Below, piece after piece: positions 50,378 to 59,700 of a DNA stretch of 64,000 nt. The notes below the pieces were generated by a model. The model saw only the letters and a program-made list of their open reading frames with translations, searched no databases and was not told where the DNA came from. How positions within the stretch are numbered: position 1 is the stretch's first letter; each line of letters begins with the position of its first letter. The DNA is taken from assembly GCA_902810695.1 (NCBI GenBank), contig CADDYV010000001.1, forward strand, positions 1-64,000, given 5' to 3'. The translations under genes were made by a program, and so were the position numbers. The DNA is from Actinomycetota bacterium. Its GTDB lineage: Bacteria > Actinomycetota > Rubrobacteria > Rubrobacterales > Rubrobacteraceae.

Positions 50378-50791
50378 GTGGGTGACGTGAAGATAACGGT
50401 GGGACCGTACGAGTTTATGGCCCGGTGGGAAAGGGAGAGGTGTCCCAGGACGTGCGAAGCTTTCGAGAAGCTCTTGCCGTACCGCCAGAAGATCATCCAC
50501 GTCAGGTGGAGCGGAGAGGCGTGCTGGATCCCGCTTGGCGATTACGACCTGGGGGTGGGCTTCGAGGACGCCACCAGCGTGCCGCAGGCGGGTGAAATTC
50601 TGTTCTACCCCGGCGGCTACTCGGAGACCGAGATCCTCTTCCCCTACTACGGCACGGTCTTCAAGAGTAAGCTCGGCGTGATCGCCGGCAACCACCTGCT
50701 GACCGTTACCGAGGGACACGACAACCTGCGCCCGATGGGTGAGAAAGTCCTCTGGGAGGGCGCCCAGGACATCGTGTTCGAGAGCGCCTGA
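50378..50791 (+). CDS. DUF3830 family protein (copy in the purine operon)
   Basis: About 137 aa, cyclophilin-like family of unknown role. The pattern EFMARWERERCPRTCEAFEKLLP, HVRWSGEACWIPLG, PQAGEILFYPGGYSETEILFPY and GNHLLTV parallels the longer DUF3830 protein at 32235. I prefer the GTG at 50378, which has ggaggaggt at a good distance, over that at 50372. It is the last gene of the operon and lies 31 bp after allB. The repeated pairing of DUF3830 with amide/ureide hydrolases suggests it acts on, or protects, such metabolites. Confidence 0.8.
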   Translation: MGDVKITVGPYEFMARWERERCPRTCEAFEKLLPYRQKIIHVRWSGEACWIPLGDYDLGVGFEDATSVPQAGEILFYPGGYSETEILFPYYGTVFKSKLGVIAGNHLLTVTEGHDNLRPMGEKVLWEGAQDIVFESA

Positions 50792-50849
50792 TATCTGCTC
50801 TGTCCCGTGATGTGCAAAATCCCGGTTCCCAGGTAGAATATATCGGGAG

Positions 50850-50864
50850 TTCCGTAATACGAAA
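50850..50864 (+). promoter_or_regulatory. Candidate IclR operator before its own gene
   Basis: TTCCGTAATACGAAA, an almost perfect palindrome (TTCCGTA and TACGAAA), lies 21 bp before the IclR-family start. It is one of the two exact TTCCG-N5-CGAAA sites in this region. Confidence 0.6.
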
Positions 50865-50885
50865 AAATATTTCTGGAAAGCGAGC

Positions 50886-51680
50886 GTGGTTGTGGCGAAC
50901 GAGGTGAGGGGCAGACCTGCAGCGAGGAATAGCGGGGTCCAGTCGCTGGCGCGGGCGCTGGACATTCTGGAGCTGTTGGGCCGCTCGGGGGGCGAGCTGG
51001 GTGTAACGGAGATCGGGCCTGCGGTGGGGCTGCCGAACGGAACGGCTCACCGGTTGCTGGCTACGCTTACCCGGCGCGGCTACGCCCGGCAGGTTGGAGA
51101 GAGCAGGAAATACACTCTGGGTCCCAAGGCGCTGGTTCTGGCCTCTTCCGCGCGGGAGCATCTGGGATCGCTGGCCCGGCCGTTTCTCGAGGAGCTCATG
51201 GAGGTCAGCCAGGAGTCATCCAACCTGGCGGCCCTGGATAAGAACTCCGTGGTCTACATAGAACAGGTGCAGGCTCCGCGCATGGTGCGCATGTTCACCG
51301 AGCCCGGCAACCGGGTCCTGCCGCACGCCACCGGTACCGGCAAGGTCCTTCTGGCCTACCAGCCCGAAGAAGCGGTTGACGCCGTGATCCAGCAGACCGG
51401 CCTGCCCCGCTTCACCTCTCACACCATAACGGACGCTGCAACTCTCAAGCAGGAGTTGCGGATCGTGCGGCAGCGGGGCTACGCCCTGGACTCCGAGGAG
51501 ATGGAGGAAGGAGTCCGCTGCCTCGCCGCCCCGGTCTTCGGACCGGACGGCAAGATACTCGCGGCCATGAGTGTCTCCGGACCCGCAGGCAGGCTCGACC
51601 AGGACAGGCTCGAAGAGCTCATCCCTCACATCAAAAGGATATCTACCGCCTTCTCCGAGAGCATGGACGCCACCGCCTAA
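50886..51680 (+). CDS. IclR family transcriptional regulator
   Basis: 264 aa. Winged helix at residues 18-80 (SLARALDILELLG, VTEIGPAVGLPNGTAHRLLATL), then the IclR effector domain with SSNLAALDKNSVVYIEQV, LPHATGTGKVLLA and GYALDSEEMEEGVRCLAAPV with the conserved Cys. Family members AllR and similar respond to glyoxylate or allantoin. Position between the allantoin and glyoxylate genes fits such a role. GTG start; upstream ggaaagcgag is a weak site. Confidence 0.88.
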   Translation: MVVANEVRGRPAARNSGVQSLARALDILELLGRSGGELGVTEIGPAVGLPNGTAHRLLATLTRRGYARQVGESRKYTLGPKALVLASSAREHLGSLARPFLEELMEVSQESSNLAALDKNSVVYIEQVQAPRMVRMFTEPGNRVLPHATGTGKVLLAYQPEEAVDAVIQQTGLPRFTSHTITDAATLKQELRIVRQRGYALDSEEMEEGVRCLAAPVFGPDGKILAAMSVSGPAGRLDQDRLEELIPHIKRISTAFSESMDATA

Positions 51681-51705
51681 ATACCCCTTCCACCTCTCTT
51701 TCCCG

Positions 51706-51741
51706 GCCGGCCTGCAGAGCATATTCAGGCCGGCTCTTTTT
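51706..51741 (+). terminator. Rho-independent terminator after the IclR gene
   Basis: Nine-bp stem gccggcctg / caggccggc, 11-base loop, followed by tcttttt. It separates the IclR transcript from the glyoxylate operon. Confidence 0.85.
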
Positions 51742-51747
51742 ATATAT

Positions 51748-51762
51748 TTCCGCAAATGAGAA
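51748..51762 (+). promoter_or_regulatory. Candidate upstream IclR site
   Basis: TTCCGCAAATGAGAA, matching the 38465 site at 12 of 15 positions. It lies 22 bp before the -35 of the hydroxypyruvate isomerase promoter. Confidence 0.4.
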
Positions 51763-51783
51763 CAGCGATTTTCAAAGCAGCAC

Positions 51784-51831
51784 TTGACACCAGAGCAGCG
51801 CCTTTCCTATACTGCATTCTGCAAAATGAAA
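51784..51831 (+). promoter_or_regulatory. Promoter and candidate IclR operator of the glyoxylate operon
   Basis: TTGACA (51784-51789), 18-bp spacer, TATACT (51808-51813). TTCTGCAAAATGAAA at 51817-51831 fits TTCYG-N5-YGAAA and overlaps the start site. This is the best promoter match in the window. Confidence 0.7.
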
Positions 51832-51886
51832 TTATTTTTTTATATCCTGATAGAGTATGGGCAATTGGAGTGAGGTAGAAGGAGAG

Positions 51887-52699
51887 ATGAGGTTTTGCGC
51901 GAACGTCTCGATCCTGTTCAAAGAGGTCCCGTTTCTTGAACGCTTTGGGAGGGCTAAGGAGGCCGGTTTTTCGGCGGTGGAGTTCTGGTGGCCTTCTGGG
52001 GAGGATCTTGGAGAGGTCGAGGCGGCGATCGAGGACGCGGGTCTTGAGGCCGCTCTCTTCAACTTCGATGCGGGGGACATGCCCGGCGGGGATAGGGGAC
52101 TTCTGAGCAACCCGGACCGCATGTCGCAGTTCCGGGAGAACGTGCCCGTGGCACTGGAGCTCGCGGAGAGGTTGGGGTGCAGCAAGCTCAACGCCCTGGT
52201 GGGACACCGGTTGGAGAGCATGAGCCGCGAGGAGCAGATGGATCTGGTCCGGGAGAACATAGGTTGGGCGGCGGATCAGGCCACAGGACAGGGAGCACGG
52301 ATCATGATCGAAGCCTGCAACACCTTCGAGAACGGACCATATCTGCTGCATACCACAGAAGAGGCGGCAAAGTTCGTCGAGAGTGTGGGTAGGGAAAACG
52401 TCAAGCTGCAATACGACGTCTACCACATGCAGAGGATGGAGGGGAATCTGGTCGAGACCCTGCGCAAGCACATCGAAGAGATAGCCCACGTGCAGGTCGC
52501 CGACTCTCCGGGTCGCGGAGAGCCGGGGACGGGTGAGATCCACTACCCTTACGTGTTCGGCGTGCTGGAGGAGCTCGGCTACGACGGATATGTGGGTCTG
52601 GAATACAACCCCACTACGGAGAGAACAGAGGACAGCTTCGCTTGGATCCCGAAGGAGTTGCGCGGCGGAGACATGAGGGCCAAAGAACTGAACCTGTAG
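51887..52699 (+). CDS. hyi: Hydroxypyruvate isomerase-like protein
   Basis: 270 aa, xylose-isomerase-like TIM barrel. Family landmarks: MRFCANVSILFKEVPFLERF, GFSAVEFWWP, ALFNFDAGDMPGGDRG, GCSKLNALVG, IMIEACNTFENGPYLL (metal Glu), LQYDVYHMQRMEG (Asp/His), HVQVADSPGRGEPGTGEI and YVGLEYNP (last Glu). It interconverts hydroxypyruvate and tartronate semialdehyde. The frame is open to 51857, but the ATG at 51887 follows agaaggagag and starts at the family consensus. Confidence 0.9.
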   Translation: MRFCANVSILFKEVPFLERFGRAKEAGFSAVEFWWPSGEDLGEVEAAIEDAGLEAALFNFDAGDMPGGDRGLLSNPDRMSQFRENVPVALELAERLGCSKLNALVGHRLESMSREEQMDLVRENIGWAADQATGQGARIMIEACNTFENGPYLLHTTEEAAKFVESVGRENVKLQYDVYHMQRMEGNLVETLRKHIEEIAHVQVADSPGRGEPGTGEIHYPYVFGVLEELGYDGYVGLEYNPTTERTEDSFAWIPKELRGGDMRAKELNL

Positions 52700-52723
52700 G
52701 AAATCCTTGAAGGAGGAGGCGCG

Positions 52724-53614
52724 ATGGCGGAGAAGGTAGGGTTCATAGGACTGGGGATCATGGGCCGGCCAATGGCGGAGAATCTCGTCAAAGCCGGCTA
52801 CGACCTCGTGGTCCACAACCGCACCAGAGAGAAGGCAGAGGACTTCGCCTCAAAGACCGGGGCGCAGGCAGCAAAAAGCCCCAAAGAAGTCGCTCAAAAC
52901 AGCGAGATCATCATAACCATGCTCCCGGACTCGCCGGACGTGGAGCAGGTCGTCTCCGGGGAGGACGGTGTGCTGGAGGGCCTCGGGGAAGGCTCGCTGC
53001 TGGTGGACATGAGCACCATATCGCCGGTGGTTACCGAGGAACTGGCCAGAAAAGTCGAGGAGAAGGGCGCCTCGATGCTCGACGCTCCGGTTTCGGGGGG
53101 AGATGTGGGGGCGCAGCAGGGGACGCTCTCGATCATGGTCGGCGGCAGTAAGGAAGACTTCGAGCGCGCCAGGCCGCTTTTTGATGTGATGGGCGGCACC
53201 GTCAACCACGTCGGTCCCACGGGCGCCGGACAGGTCACCAAGGCGGCCAACCAGATCGTTGTGGCGCTAACCATCGAGGCGGTCTCGGAGGCGCTCGTGC
53301 TCGGCGCGAAGGGCGGGGTCGCTCCCGAGAAGATCCTGGACGTTCTCTCCGGGGGGCTCGCGGGGAACAAGGTCATGGAGGTCAAAAGAGAGAAGTTCCT
53401 CTCGCACACCTTCGACCCCGGCTTTCGCTCGGAGCTGCACCACAAGGATCTCGGCATAGCGCTGGCGGCGGGCAGGGAGTACGGCATCGCGCTGCCCGTA
53501 ACGGCGATAGTAGACCAGATGCTCCTCGCGATGCAGAAGAAGGGATGGGGAGGGGAGGACCACTCGGCCCTGCTGCGGGTCATAGAAGATCTCTCGCAGT
53601 ACGAGATCGGCTAG
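52724..53614 (+). CDS. glxR: 2-hydroxy-3-oxopropionate (tartronate semialdehyde) reductase
   Basis: 296 aa, beta-hydroxyacid dehydrogenase family. NAD(P) motif FIGLGIMGRPMAENL, substrate motif DAPVSGGDVGAQQGTLSIMVGG, catalytic Lys in GAGQVTKAANQIVVA and HHKDLGIAL near the end. It reduces tartronate semialdehyde from the Gcl reaction to glycerate. Position between hyi and gcl supports this over 3-hydroxyisobutyrate dehydrogenase. It follows aaggagg. Confidence 0.9.
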   Translation: MAEKVGFIGLGIMGRPMAENLVKAGYDLVVHNRTREKAEDFASKTGAQAAKSPKEVAQNSEIIITMLPDSPDVEQVVSGEDGVLEGLGEGSLLVDMSTISPVVTEELARKVEEKGASMLDAPVSGGDVGAQQGTLSIMVGGSKEDFERARPLFDVMGGTVNHVGPTGAGQVTKAANQIVVALTIEAVSEALVLGAKGGVAPEKILDVLSGGLAGNKVMEVKREKFLSHTFDPGFRSELHHKDLGIALAAGREYGIALPVTAIVDQMLLAMQKKGWGGEDHSALLRVIEDLSQYEIG

Positions 53615-53657
53615 GGGTCGAGCCTCAAAAAGGGCATTTCGTGAAAGGAGAGGCAGG

Positions 53658-55427
53658 ATGCCCAGGATGAACGTGATGGACGCCGTGGTGAAGGTAATGG
53701 AGGATGAGGGCGTAGAGGTCGTCTTCGGCGTGCCTGGAGCGGCCATCCTGCCTCTCTACAAGGCGCTGAGCAAGTCTACCCAGATCAGGCACTACTCCGT
53801 GCGCCACGAGGAGGGCGGTACGCACGCCGCCGACGGGTACACGCGGGTAACAGGCAAAGTCGGCGTCAACATCGGAACCTCGGGGCCCGCCGGGACGAAT
53901 ATGATCACCGGTCTCTACACCTGCATGGCCGACTCTATACCGCAGATTTGCATTACGGGCCAAGCTCCGACCGGCGTTCTGCACAAGGAAGCCTTCCAGG
54001 CGGTAGATATCGTCAGTATCGCCAGGCCGGTTACCAAATGGGCCGCGCAGGTCAGGGAGCCGGCCCAGCTCGTCTGGACCTTCAGGGAGGCGTTCCGCAT
54101 CGCCCGGGAGGGGCGCCCCGGTCCCGTCCTGATAGACCTGCCCCTCGATGTCCAGAAGGCGCAGGTGGAGGTGGACTTCGACCCCCGGCGCGGCGGTCCC
54201 CTGCGCTTCGAGAAGCCCGCGCCGAGGCCACGGGCCATCCGGCAGGTCGTGGAGATGATCCTGGAGGCCGAGCGGCCCCTGTTGATGCCCGGAGGCGGTG
54301 TGATTATCGCCGAAGCCTCCGAGGAACTGGTCGAGCTCGCCGAGTATTTACAGGTCCCGGTGAGCCCGACCTACATGGGAAAGGGAGCCATCCCCGAAGA
54401 CCACCCGCTCTACGCCGGGATCGTGGGCCTCCAGACCCAGCAGCGTTACGCCAACAAAATCTTCCTGGAGAGCGACCTGGTGGTAGGCATAGGCAACCGC
54501 TGGGCCGAGCGCCACACCGGCGACCTCGATGTCTACAGAGGAGAGAGGAAGTTCGTCCACATAGATATAGATCCGCGCCAGATAGGGCGCGTCTTCCCGC
54601 CGGATATCGCGGTAGTCTCCGACGCCAGGTTCGCCCTGGAGGCGATGATAGAAGTCGCCCACGAGATGATATCCCGCCGGGATGCCGGCGAGTGGGTCGA
54701 GAGGGTGGACGAGCTGCGCTCGACGCTCCTGCGGAAGATGGACTTCGACGATGTGCCCGTAAAGCCACAGCGGGTCTTCAAGGAGATAAACGAGTTTTTC
54801 GATGAGGACACCATCTTCGTCACTGCCATAGGGCTCTACCAGATCTTTAGCGGCCAGTTCCAGAAGACCTACAAACCGCGCCACTACCTCTGCTGCGGGC
54901 AGGCCGGACCTTTAGGCTGGGAGGTTCCGGCGTGCCTCGGCGTGAAGCTCGGCAAACCTGGCAACCTGGTGGTAGGCGTTGTCGGGGACTACTCGTTCCA
55001 GTTTCTCATAGAAGAGGTGGCAGTCGCCGTACAGTACAGGGTGCCCTACGTCCTCGTCATGCTCAACAACGCCTACATGGGCCTCATCCGCCAGTCGGAG
55101 CTGGGCTACGACATGAACTTCGCCGTGGACCTCGGCTACGACGGACCGAACAGCGAGTACGGCATAGATAACGTGGGCGTCATGGAAGCCATGGGCGCCC
55201 TCGGACGTCGGGTCGAAAGGCCGGAGGAGATAAAGGACGCTCTGGAGTGGGCCATTCGGGCCAGCGAGGAGCGGCAGGTTCCGGCGTTGGTCGAGATAAT
55301 GTGCGAGCGGGAGACGAACGCCGCGATGGGCCTCTCGATAGATAAGATCAACGAGTACGAACCCATCCTCGAAGGCGTGAGAGAGACGGCGGGGCAGATC
55401 GTCGGAGGAGTGCCAGAGAGGGACTAG
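53658..55427 (+). CDS. gcl: Glyoxylate carboligase with Glu at position 51
   Basis: 589-aa thiamine-diphosphate enzyme joining two glyoxylates to tartronate semialdehyde and CO2. Gcl-type sequence runs throughout: FGVPGAAILPLYKAL, NIGTSGPAGTNMITGLY, CITGQAPTGVLHKEAFQAVDI, and GDYSFQFLIEEVAVAVQY with the cofactor Asp. Characterised Gcl has Val51 in place of the canonical catalytic Glu (RHVEG); here residues 49-52 are R-H-E51-E, so the general ThDP-enzyme Glu is present. Activity may differ from classic Gcl. The ATG at 53658 follows aaaggagagg. No terminator is obvious before the next promoter. Confidence 0.88.
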   Translation: MPRMNVMDAVVKVMEDEGVEVVFGVPGAAILPLYKALSKSTQIRHYSVRHEEGGTHAADGYTRVTGKVGVNIGTSGPAGTNMITGLYTCMADSIPQICITGQAPTGVLHKEAFQAVDIVSIARPVTKWAAQVREPAQLVWTFREAFRIAREGRPGPVLIDLPLDVQKAQVEVDFDPRRGGPLRFEKPAPRPRAIRQVVEMILEAERPLLMPGGGVIIAEASEELVELAEYLQVPVSPTYMGKGAIPEDHPLYAGIVGLQTQQRYANKIFLESDLVVGIGNRWAERHTGDLDVYRGERKFVHIDIDPRQIGRVFPPDIAVVSDARFALEAMIEVAHEMISRRDAGEWVERVDELRSTLLRKMDFDDVPVKPQRVFKEINEFFDEDTIFVTAIGLYQIFSGQFQKTYKPRHYLCCGQAGPLGWEVPACLGVKLGKPGNLVVGVVGDYSFQFLIEEVAVAVQYRVPYVLVMLNNAYMGLIRQSELGYDMNFAVDLGYDGPNSEYGIDNVGVMEAMGALGRRVERPEEIKDALEWAIRASEERQVPALVEIMCERETNAAMGLSIDKINEYEPILEGVRETAGQIVGGVPERD

Positions 55428-55481
55428 GGTCAGAAACCACCCCGAACCCGAGAGAAAAAACGTGAAAACCCACCCCCAATA

Positions 55482-55542
55482 TTGACACATTAGATACTAA
55501 GTCTTATGCTGTGATCTGGCGTTTATGTTCCGCCTAACGAAA
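55482..55542 (+). promoter_or_regulatory. Promoter and exact candidate IclR operator before the NCS1 fragment
   Basis: TTGACA (55482-55487), 17-bp spacer, TATGCT (55505-55510), then TTCCGCCTAACGAAA at 55528-55542, matching TTCCG-N5-CGAAA exactly. The permease was thus probably part of the same regulon before truncation. Confidence 0.6.
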
Positions 55543-55571
55543 CTGCTTGGCTACCGGGGAAAGGTTGGGCG

Positions 55572-56537
55572 ATGGCAGATCAAGGCCAGCTTGCGGGCTA
55601 CAGCGAGCGGCTCTACAACGAGGATCTCGCGCCGGTCGAGGAGCGCAACTGGAGTACCTACAGTCTGTTCTGCACGTGGATGGCCGACGTGCACAGCATC
55701 GGCGGGTACACGTTCGCTGCGGGGTTATTTTTTCTGGGGCTCACGGGATGGCAGGTGTTCCTCGCGCTTATCGTGGGCATAACGGTGGTCTACTTCCTGA
55801 TGAACCTCACCAGTGTTGCGGGACAGAGGCATGGGATTCCGTATCCGGTTCTGGCTCGTATCAGCTTCGGGGTTTTCGGGGCCAATATCGCGGCTTTGAT
55901 CCGCGCGGCAGTTGCCATCGCCTGGTACGGCATCCAGACCTGGCTCGCCTCCGTGGCGGTCCTTGTTCTGGCGCTCAAGATATTTCCGGGGCTCAAGCCC
56001 CTGACCGGATCCTCTTTCCTGGGACTCTCGTATCTGGGGTGGATCTGCTTTCTCGCGCTTTGGGTAGTTCAGTTGTTCGTTCTCAGTCACGGCATGGAGT
56101 CTGTTCGGAGGCTGGTTGACTGGGCGGGTCCGGCTATATACGTTGCCATGTTCGCCCTCGCCGTATGGGTTTTCATCGAGGCTGGCGGGAAAATAGACTT
56201 CAGCCTCGGGTCCAAAAATCTTTCTATCGGCGGGGCCATCCTGACCTTCTTTACCGCCATTGCCCTGGTGGTGAACTACTTCTCCACGCTGCTTTTGAAC
56301 TTTACCGACTTCTCGCGGTTCGCTTCCAGCGAGCGCATGGTCAGGCAGGGGAACTTCTGGGGTCTCCCTGTCAACTTTATATTCTTTTCGGTTATCGTCG
56401 TGGTCGTTACCGCGGGGTCCATAGCCATCTACGGCAACGCTATCACCGACCCGGTGAAACTGGTTGGAAAGATCCCCAGTTTCGCCCGGCGCGGGCTGGA
56501 TGGTGCAAAGGGTTCTTCTGGCGTAAACTATCTCTAG
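55572..56537 (+). pseudogene. NCS1 nucleobase/allantoin permease, C-terminally truncated
   Basis: 321 aa against about 480-500 for the NCS1 family. N-terminal YNEDLAPVEERNWSTYSLFCTWMAD, GIPYPVLARISFGVFGAN and NFTDFSRFA are intact, covering about eight helices. After DPVKLVGKI the sequence departs from the family and stops; neither other frame continues the family before the next gene at 56749. About one third, including the last helices, is missing, apparently by deletion. The likely former substrate is allantoin or another purine-derived compound. A partly functional product cannot be excluded. Confidence 0.75.
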
Positions 56538-56748
56538 GGGTAGAGATCGGTGTGCGATCAGGCGACGCCTTCGGCCAGGGACAGATTGCTCGTGGTGTGG
56601 GGAGTCGAAAGCCGGAGGAACCAGAGCGAGCAGGCGGACGGCGATATACGGGTTGCGCGAGACTCGAATGTGGTAAACGGTGGGAAGAGGCGCAATCTAA
56701 ACACGTTTCCGGCCCGTGGTGGTGGAGACGCACGAAAGGAGTGTCTCG
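56538..56748. other. Region after the truncated permease
   Basis: About 211 bp without gene, T-tract hairpin or recognisable remnant of the permease C-terminus. It holds the AAAGGAG site of the next gene. Confidence 0.5.
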
Positions 56749-59700
56749 ATGGCTGTGAAAAAGGAGCTACTTGAAAAGGTAGTTGGCCGGGTCCGAGAGC
56801 AGTTGCCCGAGGATCAGGCGCGGCAGGCCGAGGAGTTCGTGCGCCAGTACTATTCCTGGGTTGCCGCAGAGGATCTGGCCGACCGCTCTTCCGTAGACGT
56901 ATACGGCGCGGCGATGGCCCACTGGCACTTCGCGCGCCGGCGGAGACCCGGCGAGGCGAAGATCCGGGTGTACAACCCCCAGTTCGAAGAGCACGGCTGG
57001 CAGTGCACGCACACCGCCATCGAGATCGTGGGCGATGACATGCCCTTTCTAGTGGACTCGACGCGCATGGAGATCAACCGCCAGGACCGCTCCATCCACC
57101 TGGTGCTGCACCCGATCATGCAGGTGCTGCGCGATGAGGAAGGCAACCTGATGGAGATCCTGCCCCCCGGCGCTACAGCCGAGGACTCGACGTCCGAGTC
57201 GGTAATACACGTGGAGGTGGACCGGCTGACCTCTCCTGAGGCGCTGGAGGAGTTGCGCGGCGGACTCGAACGGGTGCTTAAAGACGTGCGGGCGGCCGTC
57301 GAGGACTGGTCGAAGATGCGCGAGAGGGTGCGCGAGATCGCCTCGGAGCTGAACGAGGAGTCCGCGCCCGTGGACCCGGAGGTGATATCGGAGGTCAAGG
57401 CTTTTCTGGAGTGGATAGAGGACAATCACTTCACTTTTCTTGGCTACCGCGACTACGAGCTGGTGAGGGAGAACGGCGAGGACGTGCTGCGCACCGTACC
57501 CGGCTCCGGCCTGGGCATCCTGCGCGAGACGGAGCGGAAACCCATCTCTCACAGCTTCGCCAAGCTACCGCCCGAGGTGCGCAGGCTCGCCCGCGAGCCG
57601 AGGCTCCTCAACCTCACCAAAGCCAACTCGCGGGCCACGGTCCACCGGCCATCTTACCTGGATTACATCGGCATCAAGCGGTTCAACGAGGCAGGCGAGG
57701 CTGTCGGGGAGAGACGCTTCCTCGGCCTCTACACCTTCTCCGCCTACAGCACGAGCGTGATGGACATTCCGCTCGTACGCCGCAAGGTGCGCTACGTGCT
57801 CGACCGTGCCGGCTTTTTGCCTGCGAGCCACAACGAAAAGGACCTCGTCGAGATACTGGAGACCTACCCGCGCGACGAGCTGTTCCAGATCTCCAAGGAA
57901 GAGTTGTTCGACATCTCGATGGGGATACTCCACCTCCAGGAGCGCCAGCGCGTCCGGCTCTTCGTGCGGCGAGAGGACTTCGGGCGCTTTCTGTCGTGTC
58001 TGGTTTTCGTGCCGCGCGAGCGTTACAACACGACGACCCGCCACCGGATGCAGGACATACTGCGCGAGGCGTTCGGAGGTGTGAACGTGGAGTACGACGT
58101 CCGGCTCACCGAGTCGGTGCTCGCCCGGTTGCACTTTATCGTTTACACCCCTGGCGGTAAATTTCCCGACTACGACGTGGATGAGATCGAAGCGTGCCTC
58201 GCCGATGCGGTCCGCTCGTGGACGGACGATCTGTACGACGCGCTGGTCGAGCAGTGCGGCGAAGAGCGGGGGGTAGAACTCTTCCACCGCTACCGCGAGG
58301 CATTTCCCCCCGGTTATCGCGCAGGATTTCTGGCGCGGGCGGCCGTGGCCGACATCCGCAAGATCGAGGCCCTCAAGTCCGAGGACGACATAGGCATGAG
58401 CCTCTACCACCCGCTCGAAGAGCCCGAGAACTTCCTGGGGTTCAAGTTGTTCAGGTCCGGGGATCAAATCCCGCTCTCGAAGATCATGCCCCTGCTGGAG
58501 AATATGGGGGTCGAGGTCGTAGACGAGCGCCCGCACAAGATAAAGCCTGCCGATTCTCCGCAGGTCTGGATCCACGACTTCGGCCTCGTCCACCAGGCGC
58601 AGGACGAGTTCCAGACGAGCCAGATCAAGGAGAGCTTCCAGGACGTCTTCGCCCATGTGCTGCAGGGCGAGGCCGAGGACGACGGGTTCAACCGGCTGGT
58701 TCTGCTGGCCGGACTCTCCTGGCGCCAGATATCGGCTCTCAGGGCCTACTGCAAGTATCTGCGGCAGACCAACATCACCTTCAGCCAGGCCTACATGGAG
58801 GACACTCTGGCGGACAATCCACACATCACCCGCTTGCTGGTCGAGCTTCTTGAGAACCGCTTCGACCCGGACCATCAGGAGAGCGCCGAAGAGGAGACCG
58901 GGCGGCTCACCGGAAAGATAGAGGAGGCGCTGGAGGCGGTGGTGAGCCTGGACGAAGACCGCATACTCAGGAGTTTCCTGAACGTGATCCTGGCGACGGT
59001 GCGAACCAACTACTTCCAGAGGGATGAGCGGGGCGCGCCCAGGCCCTACATCTCGTTCAAGTTCGATCCCTCTCGCATCCCGGAGCTTCCGCTTCCCCGC
59101 CCCAAGTTCGAGATCTTCGTCTACTCCCCCAGGATGGAGGGCGTCCACCTGCGCGGCGGCGAGGTTGCGCGCGGTGGCATCCGGTGGTCCGACCGCAAGG
59201 AGGACTTCCGAACCGAGATCCTGGGGCTCATGAAGGCCCAGATGGTGAAGAACGCCGTGATCGTGCCCGTGGGAGCGAAGGGAGGATTTGTCGTCAAGAG
59301 GCCACCTGCAGGCGCCGACCGCGAAGCGATGATGCGGGAGGTCGTTCACTGCTACAAGACGCTCATCCGCGGCATGCTCGACCTCACCGACAATCTCACC
59401 GACGGACGTGTAGCCCATCCCCCGCAGGTAGTTCGCTACGATGGGGACGACCCCTACCTCGTGGTCGCCGCGGACAAGGGCACAGCCACTTTCTCTGACA
59501 TCGCCAACGGCATCTCCGGGGAGTACGGCTTCTGGCTCGGCGACGCCTTCGCCTCCGGCGGGAAGACCGGCTACGACCACAAGGAGATGGGCATAACGGC
59601 GAAAGGCGCGTGGGAGTCGGTCAAGCGGCACTTCCGCGAGTTGGGCAAGGACATCCAGAACGAGGACTTTACCGTGGTGGGGATCGGGGACATGTCCGGT

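Noticed and set aside
53658-55427. Acetolactate synthase as the identity of the ThDP enzyme
   Set aside because: The Glu at position 51 would allow it, but the CITGQAP, VLHKEAFQAVDI and GTSGPAGTNMITGLY segments and the hyi/glxR neighbours fit glyoxylate carboligase better.
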